Source: Halolamina pelagica
GTDB lineage: Archaea > Halobacteriota > Halobacteria > Halobacteriales > Haloferacaceae
NCBI RefSeq assembly: GCF_001307315.1
Contig: NZ_LGUC01000002.1
Location: 62,001 to 126,000, forward strand
Reading direction: 5' to 3'
DNA: 64,000 nt
The notes under the pieces were generated by a model. The model did not search any database and was not told the origin of the DNA. It worked only from the letters and a program-made list of their open reading frames with translations. Positions 1 through 7,786 of this stretch are shown here, in pieces; positions within the stretch are counted from its first letter, which is position 1, and each line of letters begins with the position of its first letter. Both the position numbers and the translations under genes were made by a program.

Positions 1-74
1 ATCCGGTAGCCCTGTTTGAACTCTTGCTCCATCGGAAGCGCCTCGCCGCTCGCCGGCGCGGACAGACTCGCCAT
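1..74 (-). CDS. Unknown protein, N-terminal 24 residues only
   Basis: An ATG at 74 opens a reading frame that runs off the left edge. It begins MASLSAPASGEALP and continues MEQEFKQGYR, so an internal start at Met15 is also possible. It reads in the same direction as the zinc-finger gene to its right (171-1132), and palindrome copy 1 (110-151) sits 36 nt before its ATG. Too little is present to name a function; the frame itself is plausible but unproven. Confidence 0.35.
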   Translation of the reverse strand, partial: MASLSAPASGEALPMEQEFKQGYR

Positions 75-109
75 CGAGACTGGCGTCGGGCTTGCAGGAG
101 CTGGCGGCC

Positions 110-151
110 TTAACCAACGAACCTCGACGGTACTCGCAAGCTGTTGGTTAA
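110..151. repeat. Interrupted palindrome copy 1 (TTAACCAAC-N24-GTTGGTTAA)
   Basis: Perfect 9-bp inverted arms at 110-118 and 143-151 are separated by 24 unconserved bases. It is the first of five such sites in the window and lies 20 nt past the 3' end of the zinc-finger gene, between it and the next minus-strand start. Its role is unknown; a recombination site or an operator are the two readings considered. Confidence 0.75.
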
Positions 152-170
152 TCGACGCCCAGCACTGGGG

Positions 171-1132
171 CTACTCGAGACTGGGTCCATAGCGAGCCGA
201 GCCACACACCCGACACTCCCAGATCGGTTGCCCCGTCCACGCTTCATCCGGGACCGACTCGTGGGTCTTGAACCGATGGTCGGTCGCCCGTCCACAGTCT
301 TGACAGTCGAGTTCCTGCGTCGTCGGTATCGACGACTCTTGCCGATCAGCCCCAGTTTCGCCGGCGGATTCGGTCAGCGCTATCGCTGGAACCAGCCACA
401 CCGCGTCGTCGGCGTCGTCGAGGACCGCGTCGAGACGCGACGCGTCGCGGATGCCGTCCCCACGCTGGTCGTAGATCCGTGTCGGGCCCTGCTCCGGATC
501 CTCCGACGCTTCCTGTCCGTGCCACCCAGTCCGGTCACGGGCGGCACTGAGAAGCCGCTCTCCCTCCGCTGAGGACACCTGTACCGCGTCGGGAAGTGAG
601 GGCCATTGTTCGGCCAGCTGGCGCGCCGGCGCCTCGTCGAGGTCGTAGATGAGTGTGTGGTCATCGACGGCCGGCTCCGCCTCGTTAGCGGAGAGGAGGT
701 TCGCCGCGGCGCCGCCCTTCGCGACGGCGCCGTAGAACGTGGTCGACTCGACGACCAGGTGGATGATGCCGAGGCACGTCGTCGACGCTGCCTCGTCCGT
801 GCGAGTGGCGTCACTCCCGAGATGGTTAGTGAGACAGAACCGGCATTTCGTCTGGCCGTCTGGGACTGACGCCCCACAGGACCGGCACTCGCCATCGGCG
901 GCCGTCGGCGCATCAGGGTAGCCACCAGCGCTCGTCGCGACGCGTTGCCGCCGGGGGCACCCTCACAGCCGTCGTCCAGCCTCGTGTCCGGAATGTGGGA
1001 CGCCTCGCCAGTCGGCCGCAGTTCCGCAAAGTCAGAATATCGACCATGCATCGGTTGGTGTGGTTTGTCCCGGATTCGTATTTCAACGTCAGGGCCAGTG
1101 TCCGCTCTGTCTCCCGTTTGAGTATGGGACAT
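171..1132 (-). CDS. Haloarchaeal plasmid zinc-finger protein, one frameshift
   Basis: A protein of about 320 residues in two frames. The first frame (1132 to about 958) begins MSHTQTGDRAD and includes the motif HQPMHGRYSDF. The second frame runs to the stop at 171 and carries CRSCGASVPDGQTKCRFC (four cysteines), then YDRRGDGI-like and VWLVPAIALTES segments, and ends with a second zinc ribbon, CQDCG...CRVCG. The frames join at a run of five G on the + strand (953-957), where one added base restores a continuous protein; the second frame has a stop just upstream, so it cannot start earlier. From memory, homologues are common on haloarchaeal plasmids and are sometimes labelled biosurfactant protein 1; I do not rely on that name. 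The break may be a sequencing artefact, because many genes here show the same kind. Confidence 0.7.
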
Positions 1133-1198
1133 GAACTATCTCATTCGAACATCTTATACCTCATGAGCAAGTAGATGGGAGTAGCAACTGGGGTCCCT

Positions 1199-1510
1199 AT
1201 GAGCAGTAACGACACCAAGCACGTGCAAACTGAACTGAACGAGGACGAATACGAACGCTTCCAAGAGTTCGCGCGAGAACACGGCCTCTCGCTCAAGGAA
1301 GCCGGCCACGAGGCGCTTATCGAGTGGATCGAACGCCAGCAGCAGGCTGACCCGAACGACCCGGCGTTCACAGTCCTCGACGACCTCGAGGACGAATCCC
1401 TCCCAGCGTCGGCGGCGACGGATGCCCGCGAGGAAGACGATCTCGTCGAGGAGTGGGACGACAGCGACGAATCGTTCACGCTCGCCGACGACCCGTCTGC
1501 GCAATCCTGA
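1199..1510 (+). CDS. VapB-like antitoxin (ribbon-helix-helix type)
   Basis: A 103-residue acidic protein. Residues 1-45 (KHVQTELNEDEYERFQEFAR, then HGLSLKEAGHEALIEWIE) have the strand-helix-helix pattern of ribbon-helix-helix antitoxins. The C-terminal half is very acidic and probably flexible, as expected for a toxin-neutralising tail. I chose the ATG at 1199 rather than 1175 because the RHH strand then lies at the N terminus; an AT-rich TATA-like stretch (ttatacc, 1153-1159) lies about 40 nt before it. The stop is 6 nt before the PIN-domain gene, so the two form one operon. By family it should bind the toxin and repress its own promoter; both are inferred. Confidence 0.75.
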   Translation: MSSNDTKHVQTELNEDEYERFQEFAREHGLSLKEAGHEALIEWIERQQQADPNDPAFTVLDDLEDESLPASAATDAREEDDLVEEWDDSDESFTLADDPSAQS

Positions 1511-1516
1511 ATCCGG

Positions 1517-2013
1517 ATGGCTGAACCAGTCGAAACCCCGATTGGGACGATCACGCCCGAGCATTTTCGCCCGGGGCACGTCCGCCATCAGGTCGTCGTC
1601 GGGCCGAAGTTCCTGTACGCATTATTCAACCCACAAGATCAGATGCACGCAGTCTCGCGGGCGTTCATGACCTTTGTCCGCGACGGTGACCTCCCTATCG
1701 TCGCCTCATCGTCAACGATCACATCGTCGACGAGGCTGCCACACGGCTGAAAAAGCAAGCGTCGATGCGGAACGCTGCGTCGTTCCTGACGACGCTCGAC
1801 GAGAGCACGCTCTATCAGTTCGAATCCGTCTCCGAGGACGTTTTCGATGACGCCAAAGCAACGTTCGTCGAGTGGACGGATCTGGATGCGTCACTCACCG
1901 ATTTCACTGTTGCAGCCCATATGGACGCCTTAGGGGTCGATCACGTCCTCACGTACGACCGGCACTACGATGCGTTCGACGTGACAACGCTTCCGTATCG
2001 CAATCAGAGCTAG
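1517..2013 (+). CDS. PIN-domain toxin (VapC-like), one frameshift
   Basis: About 165 residues in two frames that join at a CCC run (1693-1695): DGDLP in the first frame continues as YRRLIVNDHIVDEAATRL in the second when one C is added. The C-terminal part has the PIN signature acids: FVEWTDLDASLTDFTVAAHM, then the last conserved aspartate in VDHVLTYDRHYDAF. PIN proteins are Mg-dependent ribonucleases that arrest growth by cutting RNA. It directly follows the antitoxin and is followed 11 nt later by the DUF7342-like gene. As written the toxin would be inactive; if the missing base is real the antitoxin is orphaned, but I favour a base-calling error. Confidence 0.7.
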
Positions 2014-2024
2014 AGGTGCCAAGT

Positions 2025-2576
2025 ATGTCCGAATCCCCGCAGGACGGCGTTCAGTCGTGGACTGAGTCGATGAGCGCCCGCGACCGCATTCGAGCGGTCG
2101 CCGAGACGCTTCGCGAACCGCGGACGGTCAACTGGATCAGCGAACAGGCTGACTCCGCCTGGAGTACGACTAACGAGGAACTCCAGGATCTCGTCAACCA
2201 GGGCCAGCTGCGCCGCGTCGAAGCGGGCGGGACCACGCGCTACCAGCCGGACTACACGCGCCTGCTATTCGAGGAGATCCGCACGCTCATCGAGGAGAAC
2301 ACCCGCGAGGAGCTGCGGAACGAACTAGCCGCGATCACCGAAGAGATCGAGGAGTGGCAGGCGACCTACGATGTCGAGACGTGGGAAGAGCTCGAACAGT
2401 CGCTCGCCGACGGCGACCTCGCAAGTGCCGAGCTCCGCGACCGTCGCGACGTGATCACGCGCTGGGAGGAGAACCTGGAAAACCGCCGTCTCATCAAACA
2501 CGCGTTGGCGCTCTACTTGGATGTCGAAGCCGCTCGCGAACAGCGGGTCAACGTGGCTGACCGTGTGAGAAACTAA
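2025..2576 (+). CDS. DUF7342-like winged-helix protein (ArsR-type), copy A
   Basis: 183 residues starting MSESPQDGVQSW at 2025. Residues 15-80 form a winged helix (SARDRIRAVAETL, then a recognition helix AWSTTNEELQDLVNQG and a basic wing). Residues 90-170 are helical and acidic, with ENTREELRNEL and a YDVETWEELEQSL block likely to be a coiled coil for dimerisation. Two related proteins occur in this window (3907-4419 and 16364-16900), each followed by a small His-rich partner; this copy has none and instead trails the PIN module by 11 nt. DNA-binding regulator or antitoxin is inferred from the fold. Confidence 0.7.
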   Translation: MSESPQDGVQSWTESMSARDRIRAVAETLREPRTVNWISEQADSAWSTTNEELQDLVNQGQLRRVEAGGTTRYQPDYTRLLFEEIRTLIEENTREELRNELAAITEEIEEWQATYDVETWEELEQSLADGDLASAELRDRRDVITRWEENLENRRLIKHALALYLDVEAAREQRVNVADRVRN

Positions 2577-2633
2577 TTCTCGCGATCTTCGAACTTGCGG
2601 GCGTCGATAGCGTTCCGAACGTAGTCGACACAG

Positions 2634-3455
2634 CTACTCGCAGGACTGCTCTCCCACCTTTTCCTGGAGTTCGGCCGCGGCCGTCCCGAAGTGTTCCGTG
2701 AGGAACGGTGTTCCCGATGTCACCCGCTCGTTGAGGAATGCGACGGCATCAGTAACCGCATCAGCGTTGCGTTCCGCGGTCGCGACACAGTCGACATATC
2801 CGTCGAGTGCCCGACTGAACGCACGCGAGAAGTGGTCGTAGGCGCCGTCGACGCGCTCCATGTTGTCGTCGAGCGACTCGACGAGTGCCCGGTAGACGGT
2901 CGCCGCCGACGCGTACCGCCCCTGCTCGCGGTACTCGTTCGCGAGGTCGAACCACTGCGTGAAGTCGATCAGCTCGAAGACGACATGGTACTCAGGGTTC
3001 GTCTCTTCGAACCGCCGGTCGATCGCGGTGCGAAGCTCATCAACTGACTGTCTCGTCGACTCGCCGACGCGGGCGAGAAACCGTTCGCGGAGATCCGCAT
3101 CGGTCGCGAGTTCGTCACGCAGGAACGCGCGGAGTTCGTCGGCGTCGGCGCCGTCGAGTGCGGCGTCGAGTCGATCGCCTCCGTCTGGCGGTAGGTCGTC
3201 GACACACCGAAGCAACACGGCGACGACGTGCTTGCACGCGCCCGGCCCATCGTACGGACAGTCGCACCACGGGGCAAACCCGTCGGTGGCGAGGTCAACA
3301 CGAACATCGTACTGACGGCTGCCACTCACGACGGCGGTGACGGTGGTGTCGACGCGGTGAATCTCGTGGATTCGTCCATCAGCGAGGTATCGTTCGCCGC
3401 GTTCGAAGACTGCGTCCGTGCAGACATCTCGAACTGTGTCCTCAGTTACGTCCAT
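2634..3455 (-). CDS. SWIM zinc-finger protein
   Basis: 273 residues. The motif CDCPYDGPGACKHVVAVLL at about residues 64-82 is the CxC...CxH of SWIM zinc fingers. The N-terminal segment (DAVFERGERYLADGRI) is the usual lead-in for this family. The rest is helical: ELRAFLRDELATDADLRERFL, then TPR-like repeats around residues 165-235. SWIM proteins bind nucleic acid or protein partners; the specific role in haloarchaea is unknown. It lies 2 nt downstream of the His-rich partner gene at 3458-3910 in the same direction, so all three genes from 4419 to 2634 could be one transcript. Confidence 0.8.
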   Translation of the reverse strand: MDVTEDTVRDVCTDAVFERGERYLADGRIHEIHRVDTTVTAVVSGSRQYDVRVDLATDGFAPWCDCPYDGPGACKHVVAVLLRCVDDLPPDGGDRLDAALDGADADELRAFLRDELATDADLRERFLARVGESTRQSVDELRTAIDRRFEETNPEYHVVFELIDFTQWFDLANEYREQGRYASAATVYRALVESLDDNMERVDGAYDHFSRAFSRALDGYVDCVATAERNADAVTDAVAFLNERVTSGTPFLTEHFGTAAAELQEKVGEQSCE

Positions 3456-3457
3456 CC

Positions 3458-3910
3458 TTACGGTGGGTTTGACGCACTATTCAGCCGATCCAGTGCATCA
3501 TCCTCGTACGCAGCCCGCCACATCGCATGAACTGCACGCGTCACGAGTGAGACCTCAGTGACATCGATACAAGACGGTTCGGCGTCCGTTGTCGCGGCCG
3601 CGGGCGGAGGATGGAAATGAATCTCTGGTGAGTGTGTGTTCGGGTGGCGGTCGAAGCGCCAGTTGACGTCGTCGATATCGACGTAGTGGAACGAATACAT
3701 CCCGAGTTCGCTCCACTGGATATCGAGCCGAGCGCTCTCGGCGTCGCCGAGCCCATCGCTGAGACTGATCTGTAGTTCCGTGGGGGCGACAACATCGTCG
3801 TACGCCGTTTCGTCGACGAGCGGCTCGAGGTCTAGCCACAGGTCACGAATCCGCTGGAGCGCCGGGAGATAGATCGGCCCGAACTCGCCGGCGCGGTCGT
3901 CATCGCTCAT
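3458..3910 (-). CDS. Small His-rich protein paired with HTH gene (TumE/DUF6516-like?), copy 1
   Basis: 150 residues from the ATG at 3910 (MSDDDRAGEFG), which overlaps the TGA of the upstream HTH gene as ATGA. The core SARLDIQWSELGMYSFHYVD, then NWRFDRHPNTHSPEIHFHPP, has histidines and an RxD motif reminiscent of TumE/DUF6516 toxins. A second protein in this window (16908-17405) shares the pattern ARIEV...LG...HYWIN...DDTHPEFGEIH and the same gene order. A nuclease-type toxin whose antitoxin is the HTH protein is a hypothesis from gene pairing, not shown. A longer start at 3988 would overlap the HTH gene by 80 nt and is rejected. Confidence 0.65.
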   Translation of the reverse strand: MSDDDRAGEFGPIYLPALQRIRDLWLDLEPLVDETAYDDVVAPTELQISLSDGLGDAESARLDIQWSELGMYSFHYVDIDDVNWRFDRHPNTHSPEIHFHPPPAAATTDAEPSCIDVTEVSLVTRAVHAMWRAAYEDDALDRLNSASNPP

Positions 3911-4419
3911 ACGGCGAGCTGGTGGCTGGCCTCGTCGTAGGCGAGTGCGGCTTGCGCGACGGCGAGATTCTGTCGCGTCGTCCGCCACGCGGTGAGGTCG
4001 TCCCAGCCTGCCGTCTCGTCGGCGTCGAGTTGCTGGGCGAGTTCTTCCGGAGACACCACGTCGTAGCGATCCTCGTAGCGCCGGATTTCGGCCTTCATAT
4101 CTTGAATACTGTCGAGCAGCTCCGGCCGATCGACTTCCTCACGCAGCTCGCGGATCCGGGACATTAACACCCGGTCGCTGTTGCGCTTGTACAGCGTCGT
4201 TTGGCCGTCCGGTTCCGTCTCGGCGAACCCGGTGTTCACCAGCGTCTTGCAGTGGCGACGTGCCGTCGGCTCGCTCACGAGGGCGCGGTCGGCGATCTCG
4301 GCCGCCGACTCCCCGTCGTGGGTCTGTTCGACGATTTCGTACACACGCTCGAACGGCGTGGTGTTGTCCTTCCAGTCCGCTTTGACCTGCTCGTTGACGT
4401 CGTCCCACGTCTCGGTCAT
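3907..4419 (-). CDS. DUF7342-like winged-helix protein, copy B (putative antitoxin/regulator)
   Basis: 170 residues from the ATG at 4419 (MTETWDDVNEQV). Residues 20-80 are a winged helix (ERVYEIVEQT, SAAEIADRALVSEPTARRH as the HTH). A long charged helix follows (IRELREEVDRPELLDSIQDM) with a YDVVSPEELAQQL block like the other two copies, and the C terminus ends in TTRQNLAVAQAALAYDEA. The stop overlaps the start of the partner gene (ATGA), pointing to translational coupling. The 4.42-4.45 kb upstream region has a short CGTA-ttgtg-TACG inverted repeat (about 4431-4443), a possible autoregulatory site of low certainty. Confidence 0.7.
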   Translation of the reverse strand: MTETWDDVNEQVKADWKDNTTPFERVYEIVEQTHDGESAAEIADRALVSEPTARRHCKTLVNTGFAETEPDGQTTLYKRNSDRVLMSRIRELREEVDRPELLDSIQDMKAEIRRYEDRYDVVSPEELAQQLDADETAGWDDLTAWRTTRQNLAVAQAALAYDEASHQLAV

Positions 4420-4485
4420 ACTGGATGCTACGTATTGTGTACGCAAATAGTTTTCTGGGGAAATTATCCTTTTCTCCTAACGGTT

Positions 4486-4620
4486 GTGGCTGCGCGTGCA
4501 GCGAGGTCATCGTGAGCGCAGCAAACGAGAGCGCGTGAGACGAGCAAGGCGAGTCTCACGGAGCGAGCACGGAGCGGAAGGTGGGGCGGTGGGGCTTGGG
4601 CCGATCCAGGATCCAGCAAA
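4486..4620 (+). repeat. Structured dispersed repeat A, copy 1
   Basis: A segment of about 135 nt that reappears at 5902-6037 in the same orientation with only scattered differences. It contains the stem GTGAGAC (4535-4541) / GTCTCAC (4553-4559) and repeated GAGCGAGC-like words, and ends near CAGCAAAA. The two copies lie on either side of the TFB gene. No open frame is shared, so it looks like a non-coding repeat; transcription is not known. Confidence 0.75.
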
Positions 4621-4773
4621 ATGAGGGCCGCTGTTCTCCCAACAAATTACCCTGCTGGTAAATGTCGTTTTGAACACCGTTAATACCCGGTAGAAGCGCA
4701 ACTATTGGTGGGGGAGACTCTGAGAATCCTTTGACGTCCTCCCATTCCTGAAGGAGTATGCTTTGGGGAGGTG

Positions 4774-4816
4774 TTAACCAACAAATCCGTGATTTTCCGT
4801 TTGTACTGTTGGTTAA
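4774..4816. repeat. Interrupted palindrome copy 2
   Basis: Arms TTAACCAAC at 4774-4782 and GTTGGTTAA at 4808-4816 with a 25-nt spacer that is AT-rich and unlike the other spacers. It sits 42 nt past the stop of TFB. The same spacing of palindrome to TFB 3' end recurs at 22477-22560 (44 nt), showing that palindrome and TFB tail were duplicated together. Confidence 0.8.
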
Positions 4817-4857
4817 AACCACGACAGTGATTCTGAAGTTCGAAGGCCAATACCGCC

Positions 4858-5778
4858 CTACTCCACGACGGAAAGCAACGTGTCACGATGATTCCGGACT
4901 GTCTCAACCGTCACCCCTGCCGCCGCGGCGGCGGCAGCTTGCGTCAACGGCGCATCGTGGGCACACGCCGCCATGTACAGGCAGGCGGCAGCGAATCCCG
5001 CTGGGTGTACGCCAGTCGTGACACCGGCGTCGACGGCCTGCGTAGCAAGCATTTCCGCCCGACGTCGAACGATGTCGGTGCAGCCGAGGTCGGAGGCGAG
5101 CCGGGGGACGAACTGTGTCGGTCGTACTGGCGGCGTCGGGAGGCCCAACTCCTCGTTGAGCACGGTGTAGGCGTTCTCGACACGATCCTGGGGAACTTGT
5201 GCCATCGGCGCCACGTCGGCGATGAGCCACGATTGTCCGTTGCACCGACAGGCGCCGAAGACGCTCGCGGCGGCCATCGCCTCGATGGACCGCCCTTTGA
5301 GGAGTCGTTCGTTCTGTGCCGTTCGGAACAGCTGACACGCCTGGTCACGTACTGAATCCGCGAGCCCGAGTGCACTCGTGATCCGCCGGATCTCTGTGAG
5401 GCCGTGCCCGAGGTTGCGCTCCTGCTTGGATCGCCAGCGTCCCCGGGACTGCTCGCGACGCATCCGAGCAAGGCGCCGCCGCTTCTGGCTCGAGGCGTCA
5501 GTATCCGTCGCGCCTCGTCCGGTGCCGATTACCGTCGATAGTCCGCGGTCGTGCCGTGCTGGAGTGAGTGGTGCCCCTGTTCGTTTTGCCGAATCGTCGT
5601 CGCCGTACCACTCCGGTCCGCGGTCGATCGACTGCTCGTCGATGACGAGTCCGCAATCTGCACACACCGTTTCGGCTGAATTCGTTCGTACCGGGCCCCC
5701 ACACTCGGGACACGGCTCAGTTGTATCACGCTGGACATCTTCGTCGAACGTACGCTCGTAGGGTTCACTCGTCGTCAT
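4858..5778 (-). CDS. tfb: Transcription initiation factor TFB
   Basis: 306 residues, close to the usual TFB length. The N-terminal zinc ribbon uses Cys23, Cys26, Cys39 and Cys42 (CPECGGPV, CADCGLV), followed by the B-finger/linker region RGPEWYGDDD. Two cyclin-like repeats cover about residues 110-300 (EIRRITSALGL...SIEAMAAASVFGACR and HPAGFAAACLYMAA). It recruits RNA polymerase to TATA/TBP promoters. Start at 5778 (MTTSEPYERT) because the longer frame to 6036 is repeat sequence. Haloarchaea carry several TFBs with different promoter preferences; this one is isolated in mobile surroundings, between repeat A copies and next to palindrome copy 2. A TFB tail remnant from a close relative lies at 22560-22672. 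Confidence 0.93.
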   Translation of the reverse strand: MTTSEPYERTFDEDVQRDTTEPCPECGGPVRTNSAETVCADCGLVIDEQSIDRGPEWYGDDDSAKRTGAPLTPARHDRGLSTVIGTGRGATDTDASSQKRRRLARMRREQSRGRWRSKQERNLGHGLTEIRRITSALGLADSVRDQACQLFRTAQNERLLKGRSIEAMAAASVFGACRCNGQSWLIADVAPMAQVPQDRVENAYTVLNEELGLPTPPVRPTQFVPRLASDLGCTDIVRRRAEMLATQAVDAGVTTGVHPAGFAAACLYMAACAHDAPLTQAAAAAAAGVTVETVRNHRDTLLSVVE

Positions 5779-5811
5779 CGATCTCACCTGATTGAGGGCA
5801 CGCCAGTTCGG

Positions 5812-5834
5812 CGCGCCCCGCACCCCTCGTGGGG
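5812..5834 (-). promoter_or_regulatory. Leader hairpin motif before TFB
   Basis: The stretch CGCGCCCCGCACCCCTCGTGGGG contains a small hairpin CCCC-TCGT-GGGG 44-56 nt before the TFB start. Nearly the same stretch (GCGCCCCGC, then CCCCC-TCGC-GGGGG, 14743-14767) lies before the unknown gene at 14281-14721. It may be a shared leader or promoter-proximal element; function is inferred from position only. Confidence 0.4.
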
Positions 5835-5901
5835 AAACAAACCTGGTCGCGCACCCCTTCCCGCGGTTTGAGGGATAAATCTCAGACCCGATATCGAGGT
5901 C

Positions 5902-6037
5902 GTGGCTGCGCGCGCAGCGGAGCCCTCGTGAGCACCGCGAACGAGGGCACGTGAGACGAGCAACAGCGAGTCTCACGGAGCGAGCACGGAGCGGAGGGTG
6001 GGGCGGCGGGGCTTGGGTCGGTCCGGTACACAGCAAA
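5902..6037 (+). repeat. Structured dispersed repeat A, copy 2
   Basis: Second copy of the repeat seen at 4486-4620, same orientation. Its stem is GTGAGAC (5951-5957) / GTCTCAC (5970-5976). It lies between the TFB leader and the 3' end of the RPA-like gene. Confidence 0.75.
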
Positions 6038-6058
6038 AAAGAAGGCAGCTCCGACTGG

Positions 6059-6957
6059 CTATGCTTCCCACCAGCGACCGCGCTCCTGGAAGTGGATGAT
6101 GCTCCACCCCGTTACGGCCACCGAGATCCGGCCCTCGTACCAGTTCGTGGCCGCTTCGTGGATGCGCACCTTCTCGCCTTCCTCGATCCACGGCGCGTCC
6201 GATGCCTTCCAAATTGTCACCTTCGTTTGCCCGCTCTCGTCCGCGATCAGCCCGACTTGTTGGATGGCCGGCGAATCACTGTCCCAGAGGGTCTCCATAC
6301 GACCTTCGATCGTGACCGTGCCGCGATCGACGTCCTCGAGAGCGTCGATGGGCACGGTACCCCCGGGGCCGTCTGCAACTCCTCGAACACCCGCACGACC
6401 GCACTCGTCAGGTCCGTGCCGTCGACGACCGCTCCGGCTAGGCGTCGACTGATCGCCGCACGCGACCAGCCATCCACCCGCGTCGCGAGTCGGTCTGCCT
6501 CCGTGTTCACCGTCGCCAGTTCATCCTGGGAGAGTTCCGCTCGGGGATCATCCCGTTCGGGGTCGGCCATCGGGTCCACGGTCGCGGCCCGCTTCTGGAA
6601 CTCCCGCCGGCGCTGCTTGCTCCCTTCAGCGGCGACCTCTCGCGTGCGCTGCTCGCGACCGTCCTGCGTTCCCAGCTCGGCTTGGGCACTGATGCGCTCC
6701 AGTTCGGCTTCCCGTGCCCGAATGCGCTCCTCCTGTTCGAGGGTGACACCGTGAATCCGATCCTTGCTCGTGTCCGCGATCCCGTCCGGGTGGTTCGCAT
6801 CCACCTTCGCCTGTGTCTCCTGCTCGACTGCCGGCTCCATCTGGGGCGTGTCGTCGACGACTGGGGCGTCGTCGCCCGCGACTGTCCCCGTTTCTGCCTG
6901 TTCGAACGCCTGTTCATCGACCGAAACAACCTTTCGACTTGACTTGTTACTCGACAT
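6059..6957 (-). CDS. RPA-like OB-fold single-strand DNA-binding protein, one frameshift
   Basis: About 300 residues from the ATG at 6957 (MSSNKSSRKVVSVDEQAFEQ). The N-terminal half is low-complexity and acidic, then a helical region (EQEERIRAREAELERISAQA) and a DGWSRAAISRRLAGAV block. The C-terminal 100 residues are an OB fold typical of replication protein A (GTVTIEGRMETLWDS, IQQVGLIADESGQTKVTIW, and ending FQERGRWWEA). The two frames join at a run of five C on the + strand (6360-6364); one extra base makes ELQTAPG run into GTVPIDALEDVDRG. It would protect single-stranded DNA during replication or repair. A hairpin-rich leader (6992-7098) lies upstream. Plasmid-borne copies of this family are common in haloarchaea. 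Confidence 0.8.
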
Positions 6958-6991
6958 TGCGGATTCCTTCCGAAGGCGCTCACGCGCCGAC

Positions 6992-7098
6992 ACCGCGATG
7001 CTCCGACATCGCGGTTTTCCGACGACAACGACAGAACCATCTGCGCGCTCTCGCTCGCGCCTTCGCGAGCGCCCTACCGGGCGCGAGCGAGAGCGCGC
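6992..7098. repeat. Two perfect hairpins upstream of the RPA-like gene
   Basis: A 9-bp inverted repeat (ACCGCGATG 6992-7000 / CATCGCGGT 7007-7015) is followed by a perfect 19-bp one (7043-7061 / 7080-7098, left arm GCGCGCTCTCGCTCGCGCC, 18-nt loop). Both lie 35-141 nt before the RPA-like start. Possible roles are an RNA leader, a terminator for opposing transcription, or part of a replication origin; nothing here decides among them. Confidence 0.65.
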
Positions 7099-7170
7099 CT
7101 GCATGAGGTGGCCCCAACCAGCACCGCGCGCCGACCCGCCCGGAGCGAGCGACCAGCGGAGAAAGCGTGG

Positions 7171-7495
7171 GGTGAGCAGCCACGCCGCGCAGCCCACCGC
7201 GCTTTCCCGCTGGCGTCGAGGGCACATGCACTTTAGCCCGGCAGTCCGCCCGCTACTGCAGGCAGACCGCCCGGAATGGTCGGTCGCGAGCGACGCGGAG
7301 GGCGGCAGCGGCGAGCGGGGCGAGCCGTTATCGTACCACACCAACCTGCCGATGGGGAGCGCTTGTCCAACAACCGCTCTGAGCGGGACTGAAAGGGGCC
7401 GGGAGCTCACCGTACCCCGACGACGCTAACACCGAAGGGACGAGGCGCGCAGCGAGTCGCGGTCGTTGAGCGTCCGGGGCTTTCGAGGTGCTCCC
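7171..7495 (+). repeat. Dispersed repeat B, copy 1
   Basis: A GC-rich block of about 325 nt that recurs at 11288-11622. Shared anchors in order are GGTGAGCAGCCACGCCGCGC, GAGGGCACATGCACTTTAGC, GAATGGTCGGTCGCGAGCGA, GAGGGCGGCAGCGGCGA, GAGGCGCGCAGCG and GGGCTTTCGAGG; the middle part is diverged. No shared reading frame. The two copies are direct repeats and enclose the AT-rich islet with the protease and PQQ genes. Confidence 0.75.
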
Positions 7496-7558
7496 AATTG
7501 ACGTGAACGGCTGTTGTCCCTCCAGGAGAGGTTTGCCCCAGTGCTAGCCACTGGGTAG

Positions 7559-7783
7559 ATGCCTCCGCTGACGCGTCGACAGCTCCTCCGACGCACGGCG
7601 GCCGGCAGCGGTGTTCTGGCACTTGCCGGCTGTACCAACCCGAACGTCCCCGGACTCGCTGACAGCGAGTCGGTATCGAAACCATTCACGAACGACGCGT
7701 ACACCGCGAGCGACACAACGGCCGGTCGCTGGCTGCAGGAAGGACACGACGGTGGCCGAAGAAACGCAGCCTCCACAATCTAA
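7559..7783 (+). pseudogene. Truncated PQQ-propeller lipoprotein (5' fragment)
   Basis: 74 codons. RRQLLRR followed by LALAGC is a twin-arginine plus lipobox signal. The sequence then reaches GRWLQEGHDGGRRN, the first blade motif of haloarchaeal PQQ-like lipoproteins (compare TWPQIGYDARN in 9676-10995 and TWTQHGANSAN in 21173-22402). It stops after that, whereas the intact relatives have 410-440 residues. The break abuts the Orc1/Cdc6 fragment, so this is one side of a rearrangement junction. Confidence 0.65.
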
Positions 7784-7786
7784 CAC

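Noticed and set aside
110..151. Reading the TTAACCAAC palindromes as transcription terminators
   Set aside because: Loops of 22-25 nt, no U-run after most copies, and exact arm conservation over unrelated genes argue against simple terminators.
5779..6036. 86-residue N-terminal extension of TFB
   Set aside because: It would translate repeat A and the leader hairpin; the zinc ribbon is correctly placed with the start at 5778.
5902..6037. Repeat A as a protein-coding gene
   Set aside because: The two copies share DNA sequence and stem but no common open frame.
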